NCBI GenBank assembly: GCA_021731145.1
Contig: JAKFXX010000001.1
Coordinates: forward strand, 26,062 to 90,061
Direction of reading: 5' to 3'
DNA length: 64,000 nt
Origin: Gammaproteobacteria bacterium
GTDB lineage: Bacteria > Pseudomonadota > Gammaproteobacteria > Ga0077554 > Ga007554
Positions 19,901-29,463 of this stretch are shown piece after piece. Position 1 is the stretch's first letter; each line of letters starts with the position of its first letter. Under the pieces are notes generated by a model, which worked only from the letters and a program-made list of their open reading frames with translations, ran no database searches and was not told the DNA's origin. A program made the position numbers and the translations under genes.

Positions 19901-21592
19901 ATGCTTGACGATTTCACCCACGAACCGCGCATCGCCTATTTCTCCATGGAGATTGCCCTGCGCAATGAGATACCTACCTACAGTGGCGGGTTGGGGGTAC
20001 TCGCCGGGGATACCCTGCGGTCCAGTGCGGACCTCGAATTACCGCTGGTTGCAGTAACACTGGTAAGCCGCGCGGGTTATTTCCGTCAGGAGATCGACCC
20101 CCAGGGGAAACAGATCGAACATCCCGACATGTGGGACCCCAGCCGCTGGGCGACACGCCTGAAGGCCGGCGTCGCCATCTCCATTGAAGGACGGGACGTG
20201 TGGGTAAGTGGTTGGCTCTACATCCTGCAGGGCCACATGAATGGCAGAATACCCGTTATCCTTCTGGATACCGACCTGCCTCTCAATGGCAGCGAAGACC
20301 GGGAAATCACCCATCACCTGTACGGCGGCGACCTGGCCTACCGGCTCAAACAGGAGATCGTTCTGGGGGTCGGCGGGGCGCTGGTGTTGCAGGCATTGGG
20401 ATTTCAAATTCGCCAATACCACATGAATGAGGGCCATTCCGCCTTGCTGGCACTGGAACTGCTGCGGCGTTACGCCTACCCCCCGGACGATGTGAGGGCA
20501 GGAGAAAGCCCTTATGATGTTCCCAGGGTTAGAGAGCTATGCAACTTCACGACCCACACGCCGGTTGAAGCGGGGCAGGATAAATTTCCTTATGACCTGG
20601 TGCACCGGACGCTGGGGGAGATTATCACCCTCCCAACGATAAAATCGCTGGCAGGCGAAGACAATCTCAATATGACGCGGCTCGCCCTTAACCTCAGCGA
20701 GTATGTCAACGGTGTTGCCAAGAGTCATGCCGAGGTATCCAAAAAGCTTTACCCTGGGTACCGCGTTCACGCCATCACGAATGGGGTACATCCCTATGCC
20801 TGGACTCATCCTGCCTTTGCCAAACTTTACGATACCCACCTGCCTGGCTGGTGCCACGAAGCCGGAATTCTGGTACGCGCCGACCGCATACCGGATGCAG
20901 CGATCTGGGAAGCACATACCCACGCCAAGAATGATCTCATCGAAAAGGTAAAGGCGCTGACAGGCGTAGAGCTACACCCCAAAATACCCATCATCGGTTT
21001 CGCCCGGCGCATGACCGAATACAAACGCCCCGATCTATTATTTTCAGACATCCAGCGCCTGCAAACCATCGCGCAGGAACGGACTTTCCAGATTGTGCTG
21101 GCGGGCAAGGCCCACCCCCGCGACGAAGGTGGCAAACGCCTGATCGAACTGCTGCATACACATATGCGCGAGCTCGCCGATAGTGTGCGGATCGTCTATC
21201 TTCCCAACTATGACATGGATATTGCACTATCCATGGTGTCCGGCGTGGACATATGGCTGAACACCCCCTTGCGCCCCCTCGAAGCCTCCGGCACCAGCGG
21301 CATGAAAGCCGCCTTCAACGGCGTGCCTAGCTTGAGCGTCATGGACGGGTGGTGGATCGAGGGATGCATCGAAGGAGTGACGGGCTGGGCGATAGGCAAC
21401 TCCACAGAATTAGCCAATGGTGATGATGTGAATGCGCTGTACAACAAATTGCTGCAAGTGGTTCTGCCGCTTTATTACATGGACCGCCCCGCCTGGATCT
21501 CGGTGATGAAAGGCGCAATCTGCAAGAACGCATCTTTCTTCAACAGTCACCGTATGATGCGACGTTATGCCACAGAGGCTTACATCCGATAA
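19901..21592 (+). CDS. glgP: Alpha-glucan (glycogen) phosphorylase, short type
   Basis: The enzyme phosphorolyses glycogen or maltodextrins to glucose-1-phosphate. The N-terminus RIAYFSMEIALRNEIPTYSGGLGVLAGD is that of the TIGR02094 branch of GT35 rather than of E. coli GlgP. The PLP-binding lysine is in SGTSGMKAAFNG, preceded by the phosphate-binding segment GFARRMTEYKRPDLL. At 563 residues it is shorter than the 800-plus of full enzymes but similar to compact bacterial versions. ATG at 19901 has GGAG 9 bp upstream; an in-frame ATG five codons earlier is the alternative. acetate kinase follows 2 bp later, so stored glycogen may feed acetate fermentation. Confidence 0.9.
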   Translation: MLDDFTHEPRIAYFSMEIALRNEIPTYSGGLGVLAGDTLRSSADLELPLVAVTLVSRAGYFRQEIDPQGKQIEHPDMWDPSRWATRLKAGVAISIEGRDVWVSGWLYILQGHMNGRIPVILLDTDLPLNGSEDREITHHLYGGDLAYRLKQEIVLGVGGALVLQALGFQIRQYHMNEGHSALLALELLRRYAYPPDDVRAGESPYDVPRVRELCNFTTHTPVEAGQDKFPYDLVHRTLGEIITLPTIKSLAGEDNLNMTRLALNLSEYVNGVAKSHAEVSKKLYPGYRVHAITNGVHPYAWTHPAFAKLYDTHLPGWCHEAGILVRADRIPDAAIWEAHTHAKNDLIEKVKALTGVELHPKIPIIGFARRMTEYKRPDLLFSDIQRLQTIAQERTFQIVLAGKAHPRDEGGKRLIELLHTHMRELADSVRIVYLPNYDMDIALSMVSGVDIWLNTPLRPLEASGTSGMKAAFNGVPSLSVMDGWWIEGCIEGVTGWAIGNSTELANGDDVNALYNKLLQVVLPLYYMDRPAWISVMKGAICKNASFFNSHRMMRRYATEAYIR

Positions 21593-21594
21593 TC

Positions 21595-22788
21595 ATGACA
21601 CTTCTGGTTTTCAACAGCGGCAGCTCGTCACTCAAATTTCAGCTTTTTGATACTGCCGCATCGGGTGAGTTAAAGATGCTGGCGCGCGGGCTGATCAGCG
21701 CATTTGGTGAGCAGGCGCGCTGCACGTGGGTTATCGATGGCCAACCCGGCGACGCTTGCGCAGCCATCCGCAATCACCATGATGGCGCCCGCTGGATATT
21801 GAACTGGCTGAAAGATAAAACACTTCTGCATACCCTGACAGCCATAGGTCATCGCGTGGTGCATGGCGGAGATATCTTTAGCGCGCCGATACGGGTAAAC
21901 GAAGCCGTCGTAGCAGCAATCGAATCATTAAATTCTCTGGCGCCGCTGCACAATCCCCTTGCCGTGCAAGTCATTCGCGCCTGCCAGACATTTTTGTCAC
22001 CGGATATCCCGATGGTCGCGGTGTTTGACACCTCATTTTTTCATGCCCTGCCGGACCACGTGAGCTGCTATGCCCTTCCGCATGAATGGACACTCAACTA
22101 TGGCATCAAACGCTATGGCTTTCATGGCATCGCGCATCGCTATCTTTACCAACGGTATCACGAGATCAGAAAAGCAGACACCAAAACCAGCCGTGTGATC
22201 ACCCTGCAACTCGGCCAAGGCTGTTCCGTTGCAGCCATCCGTGGTGGAACAGCGGTGGAGACCAGCATGGGTTTCACGCCGCTGGAAGGACTGATCATGG
22301 CCACACGCTGTGGTGATATTGACCCTGGCGCACTGTTGTATCTCGCCGAACGGCTAAGCATCGAACAATTACGTGTAGGGCTGAATCAACACGCGGGACT
22401 GTTGGGCGTGTCCGGCACGAGCGCCGACATGCGTGAATTGTTACGGCTGGAGGCACAAGGCCACAGCGGCGCAAAACTCGCGATTGACGCCTTCTGCCAC
22501 CGCGTGCGCAAATACCTCGGTGCCTATCTGGCCGTACTGGGCGGCGCCGACGCCATCGTCTTCAGCGGCGGCATCGGCGAACACGCACCGCTCATCCGGG
22601 AACGCATCTGCGCCGGCATGGAATGGTGCGGACTGGTAATGGACAAAGCCGCCAATGCCGCTGCAACGGGCACCTCGGAAGCCTTCATCTCCACCAACTC
22701 ATCGCACGTAGCGGTTTATGTCATTCCGGCAGATGAAGAATTATTGATAGCGCGTGATACCAGGGAATGTCTGGCACAATATTTTTAG
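21595..22788 (+). CDS. ackA: Acetate kinase
   Basis: The enzyme interconverts acetyl phosphate plus ADP with acetate plus ATP in the cytoplasm, giving substrate-level ATP in fermentation. The 397 residues match the family (about 400). Motifs are NSGSSSLKFQLFD at the N-terminus, GHRVVHGG, DTSFF, KRYGFHGIAHRYL, TSMGFTPLEGLIMATRCGDIDPG (split by one residue difference from E. coli) and FSGGIGEHAP. No phosphotransacetylase gene is near. The start is 2 bp after the glgP stop. Confidence 0.95.
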   Translation: MTLLVFNSGSSSLKFQLFDTAASGELKMLARGLISAFGEQARCTWVIDGQPGDACAAIRNHHDGARWILNWLKDKTLLHTLTAIGHRVVHGGDIFSAPIRVNEAVVAAIESLNSLAPLHNPLAVQVIRACQTFLSPDIPMVAVFDTSFFHALPDHVSCYALPHEWTLNYGIKRYGFHGIAHRYLYQRYHEIRKADTKTSRVITLQLGQGCSVAAIRGGTAVETSMGFTPLEGLIMATRCGDIDPGALLYLAERLSIEQLRVGLNQHAGLLGVSGTSADMRELLRLEAQGHSGAKLAIDAFCHRVRKYLGAYLAVLGGADAIVFSGGIGEHAPLIRERICAGMEWCGLVMDKAANAAATGTSEAFISTNSSHVAVYVIPADEELLIARDTRECLAQYF

Positions 22789-22915
22789 CCGTTAACCTAC
22801 CCTATTCGCTGAGAGAGAATATTTAAAAAAACAATGGTTTGAGCGGTGATATTAATGTGACGAGTATCAGGCACTTTAGGGTGCGCTCCAACCAGGCATG
22901 GGGAGCTGTTACGGG

Positions 22916-22960
22916 GTTGCATGTAACGAACATCGTGCTTATAATTGTGTTTCATGTAAC
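22916..22960 (+). promoter_or_regulatory. Near-consensus sigma-70 promoter with paired operator repeats (mazEF-like operon)
   Basis: TTGCAT (22917-22922) and TATAAT (22940-22945) are 17 bp apart. The 12-bp sequence GTT(G/T)CATGTAAC occurs at 22916-22927 and again at 22949-22960, i.e. over the -35 and just after the -10, with 33 bp between their starts (about three helix turns). This fits operators for the autoregulating antitoxin-toxin complex. Confidence 0.72.
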
Positions 22961-22982
22961 AACAGATGATTGAGGTGGTATC

Positions 22983-23195
22983 ATGAAGACAAGCACTTCT
23001 GAGCGCGTGCAAAAGCATCGGGCAGGCTTACGTGCCTCTGGGCTGCGCCCGGTACAGATTTGGGTGCCGGATACCCGCCGTCCAGGTTTTGCCGAGGAAT
23101 GCCGCCGCCAGTCGCGCCTGGTGCACGACGACCCGCACGAGAAGGAAACCCTTGAATGGCTGGCCGCCGCTGCTGACACGGACGGCTGGGAATGA
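22983..23195 (+). CDS. MazE-like antitoxin (DUF3018 type)
   Basis: The 70-residue, charged protein has the family pattern RVQKHRAGLRASGLRPVQIW, followed by VPDTRRPGFAEECRRQ and an acidic C-terminus ending in DTDGWE. The N-terminal part should bind the promoter repeats upstream; the acidic tail should wrap the toxin. A GAGGTGG ribosome site lies just before the ATG. The stop overlaps the toxin start (ATGA), which keeps antitoxin and toxin translation linked. Confidence 0.88.
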   Translation: MKTSTSERVQKHRAGLRASGLRPVQIWVPDTRRPGFAEECRRQSRLVHDDPHEKETLEWLAAAADTDGWE

Positions 23196-23515
23196 GGCGG
23201 GGCGACCTCGTCACAATTGCCCTGCAAGGCCACTACGGCAAGCCACGCCCGGCGCTGGTCATACAGTCAGACCTATTCGATGAACATCCATCCGTTACGA
23301 TCTTGCCCGTGACTAGCGAGCTGCGGGAAACCCCCTTGTTCCGTATCATCGTACAGCCGAACGCCGGCAACGGCCTGCAGAAGCCCTCCCAGATCATGGT
23401 CGACAAGGTACAGACCATTCCCCGCGAAAAGATCGGCAATACCGTCGGTCGACTGGACGACGAAAGCCTGTTGGCCGTCAATCGCGCCTTGGCGGTGTTC
23501 CTGGGCTTCGCATGA
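23192..23515 (+). CDS. MazF/PemK-type toxin (endoribonuclease)
   Basis: The 107-residue protein has the MazF/PemK fold pattern: RRGDLVTIALQGHYGKPRPALVIQSD at the N-terminus, SVTILPVTSE, and SQIMVDKVQTIPREKIG near the middle. MazF toxins cut mRNA at short specific sequences in stressed or antitoxin-free cells. Arg in the first strand and the Pro-Ala-Leu-Val-Ile segment match the active-site region. It is translated from the antitoxin transcript. Confidence 0.93.
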   Translation: MRRGDLVTIALQGHYGKPRPALVIQSDLFDEHPSVTILPVTSELRETPLFRIIVQPNAGNGLQKPSQIMVDKVQTIPREKIGNTVGRLDDESLLAVNRALAVFLGFA

Positions 23516-23590
23516 GTCGCTCTTCGCTTGAGGGATGAGTGATGTAGTGTTAGATTTCGTGGCACTGACGGAATTCATGAAATATTCGGT

Positions 23591-23800
23591 TTAAGATGCA
23601 ACATCATAACCCGCATCTTCGATAGCATTCTTGAACATTTGCACGCTGGCCTTACCGGCATCATACTCGATAGTGGCCTGTGCCTTTTCCAGAGAGACAT
23701 CCACACTGATTACACCATTAATCGGTTGCAGCACGTTTTTAATGCTGTTTACGCAGCCGCCGCACGACATGCCCTGTACATTCAGTATTACGGTTTCCAT
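23591..23800 (-). CDS. copZ: CopZ-like copper chaperone (heavy-metal-associated domain)
   Basis: The 69-residue single-domain protein has the metal-binding motif GMSCGGC (CxxC) and the beta-alpha-beta-beta-alpha-beta pattern of HMA domains. It probably takes cytoplasmic Cu(I) to the CopA ATPase encoded 16 bp upstream. The gene is last in the two-gene unit. Confidence 0.9.
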   Translation of the reverse strand: METVILNVQGMSCGGCVNSIKNVLQPINGVISVDVSLEKAQATIEYDAGKASVQMFKNAIEDAGYDVAS

Positions 23801-23816
23801 TTTTCACCCCTTAAAC

Positions 23817-26033
<2,217 letters not shown>

Positions 26034-26078
26034 GATGAAATATCATCCTGGAAACAGCGGTTGGACGTTGCGCCACCC

Positions 26079-26101
26079 GTAACCACCGTATAGGTGGCTA
26101 C
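26079..26101 (-). promoter_or_regulatory. Near-perfect dyad before copA (candidate copper-responsive operator)
   Basis: On the minus strand the arms GTAGCCACC and GGTGGTTAC flank TATAC; 8 of 9 arm positions pair. The site is 46 bp upstream of the copA start. Size and symmetry fit a CsoR- or CueR-type operator. No clear -35 and -10 with 19-bp spacing could be fixed around it. Confidence 0.5.
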
Positions 26102-26125
26102 AGGTACGGGACAGAACAAGCGATC

Positions 26126-26163
26126 AGGTCGAGCTAAAGGGATTGCGCTCGCCAGCTCGACCT
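26126..26163. repeat. 10-bp perfect inverted repeat downstream of the DUF4276 gene
   Basis: AGGTCGAGCT (26126-26135) and AGCTCGACCT (26154-26163) pair around an 18-base loop. There is no T-run. The hairpin lies between the divergently placed copA 5' region and the 3' end of the DUF4276 gene and may be a weak terminator for the latter. Confidence 0.45.
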
Positions 26164-26239
26164 GGTCAGCTTGATCAAGACTTCTCCGGCGACATCCCTG
26201 GTGTAGCCACGGACGAGTATGGCCTGGGATTCCTGCGGT

Positions 26240-26863
26240 TCATCGTGCGCCCAAGGCTTCAACAAAGCGCTTTGCCCAAGGAGATGCTTGCGTCACCTTG
26301 TCCGGGTCGATCATCGCCAGCAACTTGAAGGAGTGCTCTCCTTTGCCGTACTGAGCCTTGGTCTTGCAAGCGCGTGTGGCCTTTGCAAGTGACTGATACA
26401 CCTCCTGCTTGGCGACGGATTCCACCGTGTTGGCTGCGGCTGGCAATTGGTTATCTTGGAAGCCTTGCCCAAAAAAAGATTTCAAAACTGCCCTGTCCGC
26501 CAGAAACCAGTTTTCCATGCACTGAACCATCAGATGGCACTGCAACTCATCAGCTTTTTCAGGCTTTGACCATTCATCGCCCTGTCTTTGTGCCAAGTGT
26601 TCCCATGGCAGCCAAGCATCGGGCTGACCATGCTGGTGCTGAGTTGCAACGGGGGCTTCGCTATCCACCAGCAAAAAAGCGGGCTCTCCCGTTTTGAGCG
26701 CCACACAGAAAGACTCGTAAGCATCACGGCGGCTGCCGCAGGCCACAATACGGGGCATCCGGCCTTTGAGACCGACTTGTTCCAGAAAATTGGCGAAACC
26801 TTCACGGCACGCTGCTCTCAATGCAGCAGTATCGCCACCGCCCTCAACATAGAGCTTCACCAT
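26240..26863 (-). CDS. DUF4276 protein with TOPRIM-like motifs, partner of the upstream AAA ATPase
   Basis: The 207-residue protein starts MVKLYVEGGGDT and has a conserved Glu at 7 and the FLLVDSEAP acidic motif (Asp67, Glu69). This arrangement (Glu in the first strand, then D-x-E/D) is that of TOPRIM nuclease folds. It matches the DUF4276 family. The ATG at 26863 overlaps the ATPase stop and has a GGGGGG ribosome site, whereas the longer frame starting 30 bp upstream has none. Genes of this kind commonly follow an AAA ATPase. By analogy with OLD and PARIS systems, the ATPase may sense and this protein may act as nuclease effector. That role is inference. Confidence 0.78.
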   Translation of the reverse strand: MVKLYVEGGGDTAALRAACREGFANFLEQVGLKGRMPRIVACGSRRDAYESFCVALKTGEPAFLLVDSEAPVATQHQHGQPDAWLPWEHLAQRQGDEWSKPEKADELQCHLMVQCMENWFLADRAVLKSFFGQGFQDNQLPAAANTVESVAKQEVYQSLAKATRACKTKAQYGKGEHSFKLLAMIDPDKVTQASPWAKRFVEALGAR

Positions 26864-28023
26864 CTGGTCCCCCCGATCTCGCCGCGCGTCCAAAGCTGCC
26901 CTAGACGGTATTTTTCCAGCCAGGGTTTCAGCTTTTCAGCATCCAAACGCTTCAGAACCGTGCCTGTTGCCTGCTTCTCAGCAACCAATACCGCTTCCGG
27001 CTGATCGGTCATGGCGTCCACCAGCACATCAGAATGTGTGGTGACGATGAGCTGGCAACGCTCGGAGGCTTCCTTCAACAAATCGGCCAGCGTCGGCAGC
27101 ACATCTGGATGTAAACCAAGTTCGGGTTCTTCAATGCACACCAGCGGCGGCGGACTGGGGTGGCAGAGGATGGCAAGCAAACAGAGGTAACGCAACGTGC
27201 CATCGGAGAGGCGCGTCGCCGGAACGGTAAATTGGCCTTCATGAAAGAACACCTGAACGGTACCGCCTTCAATTTGCACATCGTAGTCGTCGATGCCGTC
27301 GTACAGTGCCTTGAGTGCCTTCAGCAATCGGGCCTTGACCACGGGGTCGCGCCGCAGGCGATTCAGCACCAGGCCAAGGTTGCTGGCGTCGGGTTCCAAT
27401 ATGTCGTTCGGCAAATCAGCCTTCTGCGGTAGACGCGGGGCCGTGTAGCGGCCGAAGCTCCATTCGCGGTACAGGCGGATTCTAGGCAGCGTCTCGGCAA
27501 GATAGGTGATCTCGGGGTATTGATCGGGGTCGCGGCGCTGAGCGAGGATGGAACGCTCAACATCGATATCTTCGTGCTGCAGGGTGCGATTTTCGCCTTT
27601 CACATTCAATGTGGGGCGGCCGTTGTTGAAGTGGTAATAAAAATAGGGCTGAGGGTGCTTTGCATTCGCTGGCTTCTCGTTTTCAATCCGCTCATCGACG
27701 ATTTCAAAACGTTGTCCCACCTCTGTAAACGACATCTGATAACGCAGGTTCTGAGGTCCTTTTGGATTTTCAACCACAACATCCAATGATGCTGTAGGTG
27801 TGCCTTTGGCTCCTTTCCAAAGCCAGTCACGTACACCACCGCCTTCACGGATGGGCTTAAGCAACTGCTCTGGGGCACTGCGAAGCAGCTCGATGGACTC
27901 CAACAAATTCGACTTCCCCGAGCCATTGGGTCCAATAATCACGTTCAACGGCCTAAGAGGGACCGCCTCGCCTGAATCCCCAAAGCTCAAAAAATTGTTC
28001 AGCTTGATGGCGTGTATCAACAT
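26857..28023 (-). CDS. AAA_21 family (SMC/RecF-like) ATPase
   Basis: The 388-residue protein has an ABC/SMC-type ATPase core: Walker A GPNGSGKSN at 31-39, a signature-like RLSDGTLRYL at 271-280, Walker B LVCIEEPELGLHP at 294-306, and the switch histidine in TTHSDVLVDA at 328-337. It has no membrane helix and no coiled-coil long enough for SMC. Such ATPases are paired with TOPRIM-type effectors in OLD-like and PARIS-like defence systems, and here the stop overlaps the start of the TOPRIM-like gene. Its neighbours are accessory (MazEF upstream on the map, HNH gene downstream), which fits a defence role without proving it. Confidence 0.88.
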   Translation of the reverse strand: MLIHAIKLNNFLSFGDSGEAVPLRPLNVIIGPNGSGKSNLLESIELLRSAPEQLLKPIREGGGVRDWLWKGAKGTPTASLDVVVENPKGPQNLRYQMSFTEVGQRFEIVDERIENEKPANAKHPQPYFYYHFNNGRPTLNVKGENRTLQHEDIDVERSILAQRRDPDQYPEITYLAETLPRIRLYREWSFGRYTAPRLPQKADLPNDILEPDASNLGLVLNRLRRDPVVKARLLKALKALYDGIDDYDVQIEGGTVQVFFHEGQFTVPATRLSDGTLRYLCLLAILCHPSPPPLVCIEEPELGLHPDVLPTLADLLKEASERCQLIVTTHSDVLVDAMTDQPEAVLVAEKQATGTVLKRLDAEKLKPWLEKYRLGQLWTRGEIGGTRW

Positions 28024-28103
28024 GGCCGTTCTCCAAATTTATTCGACAACAAACCGCAGCGTGATTGCGCCTTTACCCTTGCAACGCTCGTCGAGAAAAG
28101 TAA

Positions 28104-28207
28104 GCACGAACACATTATCCCTGATCCAGGGCGATATTAGAACCAGATGAAACATGGTTATGTGAAACCGGCTGTGGAATGGCCTCATTCGAGTTTCCAG
28201 CACTATG
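28104..28207 (+). pseudogene. Decayed 3' end of a REP-associated tyrosine transposase (copy 1)
   Basis: Translated on the plus strand, this segment gives NQMKHGYVKPAVEWPHSSF, close to the conserved C-terminal NPVKHGxVxxxxDWPxSSFHRY of RAYT/Y1 transposases. The rest of the gene is missing. A related segment at 29357-29455 aligns with it over about 100 bp, so the two form a direct repeat around the HNH-type gene. A REP-like palindrome (GTGCGCACAGCGCAC) follows at about 28218. Confidence 0.7.
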
Positions 28208-28310
28208 CGTAGTTTGATCGTGCGCACAGCGCACGCTACACTTGCTGAGAATGAAAAAGTGAGGGCGCATAAACGAGGCTGCGGGGGCATGCCAACCCTG
28301 ACAGTACTAT

Positions 28311-28319
28311 TGGTATAAT
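28311..28319 (+). promoter_or_regulatory. Extended -10 element before the HNH-type gene
   Basis: TGGTATAAT (TGn plus TATAAT) at 28311-28319 is a strong extended -10. No convincing -35 lies at the right distance. Transcription would start near 28326, about 120 bp before the preferred start codon. Apart from the RAYT remnant the surrounding 322-bp gap (28024-28346) shows nothing else. Confidence 0.5.
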
Positions 28320-28445
28320 ATACGGGCGCAGAAGCACACAATACCATTGCGTATCAAACAATTACGATACATGATGGATGCCCGCGTTATTAAAGAATGC
28401 TCGGGCGCTGGCGCCCGGCTATTACCTGTTAGAGATTCATGGTCC

Positions 28446-29261
28446 ATGGCTAAGTCATCAAAGATCGGTCACTGCCACCTATGCGGGAGCTACGGGAAGC
28501 TATCCTTCGAACACGTGCCACCCGAGTCCGCGTTTAATAATCAGAAGGTGGTCACACCTGATGCTAAGAAAGTGTTTGAACTCACCAACCTTGATGATCT
28601 TCGCATTCTTTCGGGGAAGCAGTCCCAACGCGGCAAAGGCGGTTATACACTATGCGAGCGCTGCAACAACTTGACTGGTCACTGGTATGGGTCGAACTAT
28701 GCAGCCTGGGCCTTTCAGGGGGCGGCCTATCTGGTAAGATCTAATGGAATGCTACAGCTAGCATACCCGTACCATTTGCTGCCACTGAGAGTCATCAAAC
28801 AAATTGTCTGCATGTTCTTCAGCATCAACTCGCCAAGGTTCCGAGAAGCCCATCCGGCGCTGGAGAGGTTTGTCCTCAACAAAGAAGCAAAATATCTCCC
28901 CCCAGACATCCAGATCTACGCAGGCTACTTGCTGTCGGACCGAAGCCGCGCAGCTGGAATTACTGGTTCGCTTCAACTTGACGAAAGCTCAGGCGTTTCA
29001 CATCTCCGGACCTACTCAGAGATTTCATTTCGACCATTTTCGTACATCCTGAGCATTAAATCTCCGCCTCCAGAGCATCCCTTGCTTGACATATCGTTCT
29101 TTGCGCAATACGGCTACGATGATTTCACGACATTGCAGTTGCCCATTCCAGTTCTCTCCGTTTACACGCCGTTCCCGGGTGACTTTCGGAGCCGTGAGGC
29201 CGTATTGCGAGAGTCTGGAGGGCGCAATCTCTCTCTTAAGAAACACCTACAAAGCGATTGA
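28446..29261 (+). CDS. HNH-type zinc-motif protein, possible endonuclease (unclassified)
   Basis: A stand-alone protein of about 271 residues. Near the start it has CHLCG, LSFEHVPP and CERCNN, an arrangement of two CxxC pairs around an H(V)P(P) motif as in HNH endonucleases (the FEHVPPES segment is the candidate HNH active strand). The rest (about 200 residues) has no motif I recognise. ATG at 28446 is chosen because it leaves the CHLCG motif close to the N-terminus; earlier starts at 28347 (TTG) or 28371 lack ribosome sites. The gene lies between two direct repeats of transposase remnants, which suggests acquisition as cargo. Confidence 0.7.
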   Translation: MAKSSKIGHCHLCGSYGKLSFEHVPPESAFNNQKVVTPDAKKVFELTNLDDLRILSGKQSQRGKGGYTLCERCNNLTGHWYGSNYAAWAFQGAAYLVRSNGMLQLAYPYHLLPLRVIKQIVCMFFSINSPRFREAHPALERFVLNKEAKYLPPDIQIYAGYLLSDRSRAAGITGSLQLDESSGVSHLRTYSEISFRPFSYILSIKSPPPEHPLLDISFFAQYGYDDFTTLQLPIPVLSVYTPFPGDFRSREAVLRESGGRNLSLKKHLQSD

Positions 29262-29356
29262 TTAGCATGAGCGTTTCAAGCGGGCTATTCAGTGCTGGCG
29301 ATCTTCATACCAAGCTTCTCGGCGCGCTTGGTCAGCCAGCGTAGCATGCGCTGTGC

Positions 29357-29455
29357 GCACGAACACAGTATCCTTGATCCATGGTCAGATTGGAATCCGG
29401 TGAAACATCGTTACGTGAAACCAGTTGTGGAATAGCCTCATTCAAGTTTCCACAG
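29357..29455 (+). pseudogene. Decayed 3' end of a REP-associated tyrosine transposase (copy 2)
   Basis: This segment aligns with 28104-28207 and gives NPVKHRYVKPVVE, then a stop, then PHSSF. It is the same C-terminal transposase piece, now with an internal stop and several differences. A REP-like palindrome precedes it (about 29344-29360), opposite in orientation to the one after copy 1. Otherwise the 202-bp gap between the HNH gene and yejF appears empty. Confidence 0.65.
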
Positions 29456-29463
29456 CCATGCAC

